From positions 56,312 to 61,730 of the forward strand of contig PABS01000037.1 in assembly GCA_002699325.1 (NCBI GenBank): a stretch of 5,419 nt of DNA, written 5' to 3'. This DNA comes from Ponticaulis sp. GTDB taxonomy: Bacteria > Pseudomonadota > Alphaproteobacteria > Caulobacterales > Hyphomonadaceae. The position numbers were made by a program, and so were the translations under genes. This document shows positions 1 through 5,052 of the stretch, one piece after another. Position 1 is the first letter of the stretch; every line of letters starts with the position of its first letter. The notes under the pieces are model-generated. The model saw nothing but the letters and a program-made list of their open reading frames with translations. It ran no database searches and was not told the origin of the DNA.

Positions 1-1038
1 GAATTCTGACCAGTTTAGTCGTGCGAGACAGTCCTGCTTACGAAGCACACTATTCATCAGGTTGGCGAAGACCGGCAGATTTCCTGCGTTGAGAGGCTCA
101 CGATTTTCCAGTTCCATCGGTGCGAGCTTTGCGACGCAATGTGGCCGATCATGCTCAAGAGCAAACCGAACCTGTGCCTTGACGTGAGTTTCAGCGAAAA
201 CATCGCTGAAGCAATCCGAAAAACGGTCACGAACAGGAGACTGGCATCGCTTTGGCGGCACTGGATTCGGCACGCGTGTTTTATCGATCAACAGACGGAT
301 CGCCTTGCTGGCTTTGCTGAAGTCTGCGCCGATCCGTACCAGACCGTTGATATTTTCAAGATTGTCCGGAAGGCGGTCTTCTATTCCCGTGACCGCGACC
401 ACTGGCATGTTTTTCAAATCCGGACGCCCGTGAATGTGGTCGAGGAGCTCGAACGGATAAGATCGCTCGGTGACTGCTACGACAAATGCGGACGGAATAA
501 AGCTTCGGAAGCTTTCGAATGCTGTACGTTCAGAGAGCGCCGCAGAAACCCGATAGCCGAGTTCGGTCATCAGCGCTTTCATTTTCAGATAGAATGAACC
601 TGGCTCCCCGAAGTAGAGGAGCGTCTTTTCGTTCGCGTCAGTTTCCGTATCCGAGAGGGGATCAGCTTTTAAAGCAGCCAGTGTCTGCATGCGCAGGGCT
701 GCTTCGTTGGCTACATCTTTCTGACGCATATGGAGTTTCAGTTGCTGAACAAATGCGGGCACCGACGGCGTCAATGTTAACAGGTCAGGCTGTTCGATCG
801 TCTCATGCGGCTTGATCAGTAAAGCGCTGAGAACTTTTTCAGGCTGACGAATCGTTTCGATCAGATCTGGCGTGCCTTCAGGTAGCTGCCCTTTCAGGCT
901 GGAGCCATCAATCAACAGGCCGTCTATTTTGTCGGCTTCAAAAGTCATGGGCGCCACGCTGACGCCGCTGCGGCCTAACTCCTGGATGAGAAGTGAGCGA
1001 TAGTCCTGATGTGCGACGAGACCGACAACTGGCGGCAT
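1..1038 (-). CDS. popA: PopA-like c-di-GMP effector: two receiver-like domains plus degenerate GGDEF (3' end missing)
   Basis: I translated this frame by hand from the complement. It gives 346 residues with no stop, from an ATG at 1038-1036 preceded by a good Shine-Dalgarno (GGAAGG, plus-strand 1044-1049), and it runs off the left edge. Residues ~3-110 look like a receiver fold with a possible phosphoacceptor Asp44 (GLLIDGS). Residues ~137-255 look like a second receiver, but the end of its third strand reads VVAVTE, so no Asp acceptor is visible. From ~268 there is a GGDEF domain: Asp275-Val286 replaces DxLTGLxNRRxF with most substrate-binding residues lost, the metal-binding DxD region reads KLAPMEL, and GGDEF itself is NWSEF (342-346). 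The inhibitory-site RxxD is intact as RKQD (333-336), five residues before NWSEF. It should therefore bind c-di-GMP without making it. This is the architecture of Caulobacter PopA, which helps deliver CtrA to ClpXP at the cell pole. The alternative is another enzymatically dead PleD-type regulator. The family assignment rests on architecture and motifs, not alignment. Confidence -1.
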   Translation of the reverse strand, partial: MPPVVGLVAHQDYRSLLIQELGRSGVSVAPMTFEADKIDGLLIDGSSLKGQLPEGTPDLIETIRQPEKVLSALLIKPHETIEQPDLLTLTPSVPAFVQQLKLHMRQKDVANEAALRMQTLAALKADPLSDTETDANEKTLLYFGEPGSFYLKMKALMTELGYRVSAALSERTAFESFRSFIPSAFVVAVTERSYPFELLDHIHGRPDLKNMPVVAVTGIEDRLPDNLENINGLVRIGADFSKASKAIRLLIDKTRVPNPVPPKRCQSPVRDRFSDCFSDVFAETHVKAQVRFALEHDRPHCVAKLAPMELENREPLNAGNLPVFANLMNSVLRKQDCLARLNWSEF

Positions 1039-1043
1039 GGCTT

Positions 1044-1049
1044 TCCTTC
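1044..1049 (-). promoter_or_regulatory. Ribosome binding site of the PopA-like gene
   Basis: Read on the minus strand, GGAAGG followed by AAAGCC precedes the ATG at 1038-1036, which gives a normal spacing. It supports this start codon for the leftward gene, which otherwise lacks a conserved N-terminal motif to fix the start. Confidence -1.
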
Positions 1050-1079
1050 CCGAAGTGTGTTCAGCCAATCTGAGGTGTG

Positions 1080-1092
1080 AACCGGATCGGTT
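1080..1092. repeat. Small inverted repeat AACCG-GAT-CGGTT in the divergent promoter region
   Basis: A perfect 5-bp inverted repeat with a 3-base centre lies between the two divergent genes, 42 bases upstream of the PopA-like start. Its right arm overlaps the first TTAA of the CtrA-box candidate by two bases. It could be an operator for a dimeric regulator, but a 5-bp palindrome may also be chance. Confidence -1.
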
Positions 1093-1105
1093 AACTTCAC
1101 GTTAT
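1091..1105. promoter_or_regulatory. Candidate CtrA-binding box (TTAA-N7-TTAT)
   Basis: The sequence TTAA CTTCACG TTAT matches the established CtrA consensus TTAA-N7-TTAA at 7 of 8 fixed positions with exact spacing. It lies in the divergent intergenic region, 53-67 bases upstream of the leftward PopA-like start and about 50 bases upstream of the rightward phosphatase start. A 7-of-8 match is expected by chance at a few percent in a region of this length, so the position beside a CtrA-pathway gene is the main support. Confidence -1.
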
Positions 1106-1144
1106 GCCTGTCCGATCACGTCCAGATATTGAGACGACAGATCC

Positions 1145-1150
1145 AGAGGA
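1145..1150 (+). promoter_or_regulatory. Ribosome binding site that sets the phosphatase start at 1155
   Basis: AGAGGA is followed by four A residues and then ATG at 1155. The other in-frame ATG at 1104 has no such site, would overlap the CtrA-box candidate, and would add 17 residues unlike a histidine phosphatase N-terminus. The 1155 start is therefore preferred. Confidence -1.
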
Positions 1151-1154
1151 AAAA

Positions 1155-1904
1155 ATGTCAGCACTTCCGGGCACAACAGGGCGACGCCGCATCTATCTGA
1201 TGAGACATGGCCATGTTGATTATTTCGCAAAAGAGGTTGTTGATACGGGCGATCCGCGCCTTGCGCGATTAACTGAGCAAGGGGAAGAAGAGGCTAGCGC
1301 TGCAGGAGACGCGTTAAGCGACGTCAGCTTCGATCTGGCTATATGCTCCGGCTTGCTGCGTTCCGAACAAACAGCCCAGATCGTGCTTTCATATCAGCGG
1401 GACAGGGCTCCGGAACTTGAATCTGATCCGAGATTCGAAGAGCTGAATTCCGGCACTTTCATTCACTTTGAAAGTCGCGAACAGCTAGCGGCGACCATGA
1501 GTTTCCAGTTTGAAAATGCGAATGCTCCTGGCGCCACCTTCCTGGAGGGTGGGGAACGCTTCACGGATGGTCTGGATCGGGCGGTCCAGGCCATAAAGAC
1601 GCTGATTGCGAGGCCTGGCTGGTCTCAGGCACTGATTGTCGGCCATGAGGGTATCAATCGGGTGATTCTAAGCTGGATTTGCAATGCAGAGCTCAATGCA
1701 ACCCTGGCTTTTGAACAGGACACGGGATGCATCAATATCCTGGATCTCGATCTGGTGCCGTCAGAAAAGAACGATGCCGTTGAGATTGAACGCAAGCTCA
1801 TCAAGTCAGTGAATTTGACGCCGCTGAACTACCAGAAGCACGGTATGAATCTGCGAAGTTTCGAAGCCATCTTCCGCCAACATGACCCGATCGGTGATGA
1901 TTGA
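1155..1904 (+). CDS. Histidine phosphatase family protein (phosphoglycerate-mutase-like)
   Basis: The product is 249 residues with the hallmarks of the branch-1 histidine phosphatase superfamily. The catalytic RHGH is at residues 17-20 (IYLMRHGHVDYF), with His18 the expected phospho-acceptor. Arg69 lies in SGLLRSEQTA, the second phosphate-pocket arginine. Glu96 in EELNSG is the likely proton donor, and His164 in VGHEG is the second catalytic histidine. The whole pocket is present, so the enzyme should be active, but the substrate cannot be read from the sequence. No signal peptide or membrane segment is seen, so it is probably cytoplasmic. The length fits a phosphoglycerate-mutase-like domain plus about 60 C-terminal residues that I do not recognise. 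The gene is divergent from the PopA-like gene and closed off downstream by a terminator, so it is probably a single-gene unit. SixA (phosphohistidine phosphatase) is a related but much shorter protein. The family call is firm; the biological role is unknown. Confidence -1.
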   Translation: MSALPGTTGRRRIYLMRHGHVDYFAKEVVDTGDPRLARLTEQGEEEASAAGDALSDVSFDLAICSGLLRSEQTAQIVLSYQRDRAPELESDPRFEELNSGTFIHFESREQLAATMSFQFENANAPGATFLEGGERFTDGLDRAVQAIKTLIARPGWSQALIVGHEGINRVILSWICNAELNATLAFEQDTGCINILDLDLVPSEKNDAVEIERKLIKSVNLTPLNYQKHGMNLRSFEAIFRQHDPIGDD

Positions 1905-1922
1905 AGGCACACGTCGTTCAAT

Positions 1923-1957
1923 GAACAGAAGGCCACAGCCTTATTCCAGTTCTGTTC
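1923..1957 (+). repeat. Nested inverted repeat (hairpin) just after the phosphatase gene
   Basis: The outer arms GAACAGAA (1923-1930) and TTCTGTTC (1950-1957) are perfectly complementary. Inside them AAGGC (1929-1933) and GCCTT (1938-1942) form a second hairpin with a CACA loop that shares two A residues with the outer arm. It starts 19 bases after the stop codon. No T-run follows, so it is not a classical terminator; it may stabilise the 3' end of the transcript or be an operator. Confidence -1.
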
Positions 1958-2035
1958 AGGTTCAGATTGTTACATTGTTTCATGAGGTGACCGAGGTCTT
2001 ACGGCCGCGTTCCTCAGTGTCCTTCTTGCAAACTT

Positions 2036-2068
2036 GCCGGTACGCTCAGCGTGCCGGCTTTTCTTTTT
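2036..2068 (+). terminator. Strong rho-independent terminator upstream of scoA
   Basis: The arms GCCGGTACGC (2036-2045) and GCGTGCCGGC (2049-2058) form a 10-bp GC-rich stem with one G-T wobble and a TCA loop. They are followed directly by TTTTCTTTTT. This is a textbook intrinsic terminator on the plus strand. It separates transcription of the upstream phosphatase gene from the scoAB genes, which therefore need their own promoter after or overlapping the T-run. Confidence -1.
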
Positions 2069-2092
2069 CAACAAGTGTTGAATTTTTAAAAT
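2065..2092 (+). promoter_or_regulatory. Candidate sigma-70-type promoter for scoAB
   Basis: TTTTCA (2065-2070, 4 of 6 to TTGACA), a 16-base spacer and TAAAAT (2087-2092, 5 of 6 to TATAAT) predict a start near 2099, about 55 bases before the scoA ATG. The -35 element overlaps the T-run of the terminator. A second reading uses TTGAAT (2078-2083) as -35 but has a poor -10. The assignment is by eye only. The gap 1905-2155 holds this, the terminator and the nested hairpin; no gene is seen in it. Confidence -1.
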
Positions 2093-2155
2093 CATGCTGT
2101 ACTCCAGTAGGGGAACAATCCACACTCCATCGAGTTAGCTCGTCGCGAGGTTTGC

Positions 2156-2860
2156 ATGAAAAAAATCTATCCAGATGGGGCTGCGGCCCTCGAAGGTCTT
2201 TTATTCGATGGCATGACCATCATGTCCGGCGGCTTTGGTCTTTGCGGAATTCCAGAAATACTCATTGCCGCGATCCGCGATAGCGGAGTGAAAGACCTGA
2301 CAATCATATCGAATAATGCCGGCGTGGACGGTTTCGGTCTCGGTCTTTTACTTGAAAACCATCAGGTTAAAAAAATGATCTCGTCCTATGTGGGCGAGAA
2401 CAAAGAATTCGAGCGTCAGTACCTTTCAGGTGAACTCGACCTTGAGTTCAATCCCCAAGGCACACTTGCCGAGCGCTGCCGTGCCGGCGGTGCTGGTATT
2501 CCAGGCTTCTACACCAAGACAGGTGTGGGCACGGTCATCGCTGAAGACAAGGAACACAAAGAGTTCAACGGTGAGACCTATATTCTCGAGACCGGTCTGA
2601 TTGCAGACTTGTCGATCGTGAAAGCGTGGAAAGGCGATGCACAGGGCAATCTCATCTACAACAAGACCGCTCTTAACTTTAATCATGACATGGCAACAGC
2701 TGGAAAAGTGACGATTGCCGAAGTCGAGGAAATCGTTCCAGTCGGCTCGCTCGATCCGAATTTCATCCATACGCCGGGCATCTTTGTTCAGCGCATTCTC
2801 GAAGGGAAACACGAGAAGCGTATTGAGAAAGTCACCACCCGTTCGAAAGAGGAGGGCTGA
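2156..2860 (+). CDS. scoA: 3-oxoacid CoA-transferase subunit A (succinyl-CoA:acetoacetate CoA-transferase, SCOT)
   Basis: The 234-residue product is full length for the alpha subunit of a family I CoA-transferase. The family signature is visible as DGMTIMSGGFGLCGIPE (residues 18-34), followed by GENKEFERQ (80-88), PQGTLAERCRAGGAGIPGF (100-118) and TGVGT, in the order typical of SCOT rather than glutaconate or butyrate transferases. With ScoB it moves CoA from succinyl-CoA to acetoacetate, giving acetoacetyl-CoA for thiolysis or for polyhydroxybutyrate-linked metabolism, in the cytoplasm. The start MKKIYPDGAAAL matches the usual N-terminus, and GCGAGG (2145-2150) is a modest ribosome binding site. 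scoB follows after 3 bases, so the two are co-transcribed. The preceding terminator and promoter candidate make scoAB its own unit. Substrate preference among 3-oxoacids (acetoacetate or 3-oxoadipate) is inferred; PcaIJ is the main alternative, less likely because no catabolic pca genes are nearby. Confidence -1.
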   Translation: MKKIYPDGAAALEGLLFDGMTIMSGGFGLCGIPEILIAAIRDSGVKDLTIISNNAGVDGFGLGLLLENHQVKKMISSYVGENKEFERQYLSGELDLEFNPQGTLAERCRAGGAGIPGFYTKTGVGTVIAEDKEHKEFNGETYILETGLIADLSIVKAWKGDAQGNLIYNKTALNFNHDMATAGKVTIAEVEEIVPVGSLDPNFIHTPGIFVQRILEGKHEKRIEKVTTRSKEEG

Positions 2861-2863
2861 GCT

Positions 2864-3490
2864 ATGCCGTGGACGCGCGATCAAATGGCGGCCCGTGCCG
2901 CTCAGGAGCTGGAAGACGGTTTCTACGTCAATCTCGGGATTGGAATCCCAACGCTGGTATCGAATCACATTCCTGATGGCGTTGATGTGACACTTCAGTC
3001 TGAAAACGGAATGCTGGGTATGGGCCCGTTCCCATTTGAGGGTGAAGAAGACCCGGACCTTATCAATGCCGGAAAGCAGACGATTACCACCTTAGACCGG
3101 TCGAGCTTTTTCTCATCGTCGACCAGTTTCTCCATGATCCGAGGTGGCCATATCAATCTTGCTATTCTGGGAGCTATGGAGGTCGCTGAGAACGGCGATC
3201 TCGCCAACTGGATGATTCCAGGCAAGCTTGTGAAGGGTATGGGCGGTGCAATGGATCTCGTTGCCGGCGTCAAACGCATTGTTGTGGTGATGGACCACAC
3301 CAACAAGGCTGGTGAATCAAAATTGCTCAAGTCCTGCACGCTGCCTTTGACAGGTGCTGCCGTTGTCGAGCGAATCATCACAAACTTGGGCGTGTTCGAT
3401 GTGGTTCAAGGCGGGCTCAAGATCGTTGAGTGTGCCACCGACGTTACTGAAGAAGAAATCCGCAAATCCACAGAGGCCAGCCTGGTATAG
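2864..3490 (+). CDS. scoB: 3-oxoacid CoA-transferase subunit B (SCOT beta, catalytic glutamate)
   Basis: The 208-residue product is full length for the beta subunit. The second family signature LQSENG is at residues 44-49 and gives the catalytic Glu47, which forms the glutamyl-CoA thioester intermediate. NLGIGIPTL (23-31), GMLGMGPFP just after the glutamate, and the later [33 protein letters not shown] and DHTNK segments are all typical of SCOT beta subunits. It works only as a complex with ScoA. An excellent ribosome binding site (AGAGGAGG, 2848-2855) lies at the end of scoA and the intergenic distance is 3 bases, which favours balanced expression of both subunits. A hairpin overlaps its TAG stop. 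No missing active-site residue or frame disruption is seen. Confidence -1.
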   Translation: MPWTRDQMAARAAQELEDGFYVNLGIGIPTLVSNHIPDGVDVTLQSENGMLGMGPFPFEGEEDPDLINAGKQTITTLDRSSFFSSSTSFSMIRGGHINLAILGAMEVAENGDLANWMIPGKLVKGMGGAMDLVAGVKRIVVVMDHTNKAGESKLLKSCTLPLTGAAVVERIITNLGVFDVVQGGLKIVECATDVTEEEIRKSTEASLV

Positions 3491-3499
3491 GCTGGTCTT
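3473..3499 (+). repeat. Hairpin over the scoB stop codon (possible weak terminator)
   Basis: CCAGCCT (3477-3483) and AGGCTGG (3489-3495) pair perfectly around a five-base loop. The stem can be extended by four more pairs (two of them G-T) to 3473 and 3499. The TAG stop (3488-3490) sits at the loop-stem junction. Only a weak TTTT (3521-3524) follows, some 20 bases later, so it may mark the 3' end of the scoAB message or act as an mRNA-stabilising element rather than an efficient terminator. Confidence -1.
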
Positions 3500-3525
3500 G
3501 GCCATCGCCCGGCCCGAGTCTTTTC

Positions 3526-3553
3526 TTGAATTCCAGCCCATGACGTCTATGCT
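3526..3553 (+). promoter_or_regulatory. Possible promoter upstream of xylB
   Basis: TTGAAT (3526-3531), a 16-base spacer and TATGCT (3548-3553) each match the sigma-70 consensus at 4 of 6 positions. An alternative -10, TAAAAT (3561-3566), has no good -35 partner. The about 100-base gap between scoB and xylB is enough for a separate promoter, and a xylose-responsive operator would be expected here, but I cannot see a clear palindrome. Weak evidence. Confidence -1.
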
Positions 3554-3590
3554 CGTGATCTAAAATCATAAAGTCATAGGTAGGTGGAGA

Positions 3591-5051
3591 GTGTTCCTCG
3601 GAATCGACATCGGCACTTCAGCCGTCAAAGTTGTCGCAGTCCGTCATGACACCGGTGTCATGGCCCGATCAGATGTCCCGCTTTCTGTGGCCCGGCCTCA
3701 GCCATTGTGGTCGGAACAATCGCCCGACGACTGGTGGGTCGCAACGTGTGAGGCCGTGTCAGCGATTCCGAAGAAAATCCGAGATCAGATTGAAGGTGTC
3801 GGACTCTCTGGTCAGATGCACGGCGCAGTCCTGCTTGATGAGTATGACGATCCATTACGTCCGGCAATACTGTGGAACGACGGAAGAAGTCATCAGGAAT
3901 GCCTTGAGTTTGAAAGACGTGAACCGCAGTCCAGAGTGCTATCGGGTAATCTTGCTATGCCCGGTTTCACTGCTCCAAAGCTCCTCTGGCTGAAAACGCA
4001 CGAGCCTGATCTGTTCGAGAAGACCAGAAAGGTGCTGCTACCGAAAGACTTCATCCGCCTGAAGCTCACCGGAGAACACGTGGCCGAAATGTCTGATGCT
4101 TCAGGCACACTCTGGCTGAATACGAGAGAGCGAAAATGGTCTGATGAGCTGCTCTCCGCGAGTGGGCTCGATCGCTCGCACATGCCGAGACTGGTTGAAG
4201 GGTCGGAGATTGCAGCGCAGATATCAAAATCTGTTGCCTCAGAGCTTGGCATTCCAATCGTGCCCGTCGTCGGTGGTGGCGGAGATAATGCCGCTGGCGC
4301 CGTGGGCGTAGGCGTTAATTCACCGGGACAAGCATTTCTTTCGCTTGGCACATCCGGCGTCATCTTCCTGGCGGGAGATAGTTGCTTGCCGTCTCCAGAG
4401 ACAGGCCTACACGCATTCTGTCATGCGCTACCTGGAAAATGGCACCAGATGTCCGTCATGCTCTCGGCTGCCTCCTGCCTCGACTGGGCTGCAGGTCTCA
4501 CGCGCGCAAATTCTGTCGCTGACTTCGTTCAATCGGCCGAACAGAGGGGTCGGCTGGATGGCGAAGAGATATTCCTTCCATACCTGTCAGGCGAACGAAC
4601 GCCCCATAATGATCCAAAAGCGCGCGGCGTGTTTTTTGGAATGGGTCATGACACAGATGCAGCTGCTCTCTCTCAATCGGTACTTGAGGGTGTGGCATTT
4701 GGATTTGCAGATGGATTTCAGACGCTTGTTGATGCAGGCGGGCATTTTGACAGCATCTCCGTGATCGGCGGTGGTTCACGTTCTGCATATTGGGGTCGTA
4801 TTCTATCAGCGGCATTGAATAAGCCACTCAGTTTCCGGGAAGACTCTGACCTGGGGCCGGCGTTCGGGGCGGCCAGGTTGGCAATGATTGGGGCCGGAGG
4901 GCTGTCAGAGACGGAAGTCTGTATCGCTCCGCCAGAAATCAGCTGCGTAGAGCCAGACTCACACGACGTCGAACAACTTGCCCAAAAGCGCAGGCATTTT
5001 CAGAACATTTATCAATCTCTCAAACAGCAGTTTCAGGAAGCGAGCGTCTGA
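3591..5051 (+). CDS. xylB: Xylulokinase (FGGY sugar kinase)
   Basis: This kinase phosphorylates D-xylulose with ATP to xylulose-5-phosphate, the entry to the pentose phosphate pathway. The 486-residue product is nearly the same length as E. coli XylB (484 as I recall it) and follows it motif by motif. The FGGY N-domain starts LGIDIGTSAVK with Asp6; SGQMHG (73-78) with Met76-His77 contacts the sugar; RPAILWNDGR, GNLAMPGFTAPKLLW and KVLLPKDF follow; GGGDNAAGAVG contains the catalytic base Asp232. In the C-domain, LGTSGV (252-257), LSGERTPHN (332-340) and IGGGSRS (392-398) form the ATP site. The start is GTG at 3591, chosen because the family N-terminus begins exactly there; AGGTGG (3582-3587) is a close-set ribosome binding site. 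xylA follows after one base, indicating an operon with translational coupling. The GTG start may lower translation. The identity is very secure. Confidence -1.
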   Translation: MFLGIDIGTSAVKVVAVRHDTGVMARSDVPLSVARPQPLWSEQSPDDWWVATCEAVSAIPKKIRDQIEGVGLSGQMHGAVLLDEYDDPLRPAILWNDGRSHQECLEFERREPQSRVLSGNLAMPGFTAPKLLWLKTHEPDLFEKTRKVLLPKDFIRLKLTGEHVAEMSDASGTLWLNTRERKWSDELLSASGLDRSHMPRLVEGSEIAAQISKSVASELGIPIVPVVGGGGDNAAGAVGVGVNSPGQAFLSLGTSGVIFLAGDSCLPSPETGLHAFCHALPGKWHQMSVMLSAASCLDWAAGLTRANSVADFVQSAEQRGRLDGEEIFLPYLSGERTPHNDPKARGVFFGMGHDTDAAALSQSVLEGVAFGFADGFQTLVDAGGHFDSISVIGGGSRSAYWGRILSAALNKPLSFREDSDLGPAFGAARLAMIGAGGLSETEVCIAPPEISCVEPDSHDVEQLAQKRRHFQNIYQSLKQQFQEASV

Positions 5052-5052
5052 C

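Noticed and set aside
1..6. GAATTC at the first base as a clone or EcoRI junction
   Set aside because: It is suggestive of a cloned fragment, but GAATTC also occurs at several internal sites (for example in the phosphatase, scoA and xylA genes) and the bases encode the conserved EF of the degenerate GGDEF motif, so no junction can be claimed.
139..597. Plus-strand open frame of 152 residues
   Set aside because: It lies wholly antisense to the PopA-like gene, shows no recognisable motif, and the minus-strand frame gives a coherent domain architecture across the same bases.
1..1038. Calling the left-edge gene an active diguanylate cyclase
   Set aside because: The catalytic GG(D/E)EF, metal and substrate positions are not conserved; only the RxxD inhibitory site is kept.
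1104..1154. Upstream in-frame ATG as phosphatase start
   Set aside because: It has no ribosome binding site, overlaps the CtrA-box candidate and adds non-conserved residues; the ATG at 1155 has AGAGGA at proper spacing.
1882..2283. Plus-strand open frame of 133 residues spanning the phosphatase-scoA gap
   Set aside because: It runs through the terminator hairpin and its T-run and overlaps the start of scoA in another frame; the composition is low-quality, rich in Arg and Ser.
2426..2968. Minus-strand open frame of 180 residues
   Set aside because: It is antisense to the end of scoA and start of scoB, which are unmistakable family members; it is a shadow.
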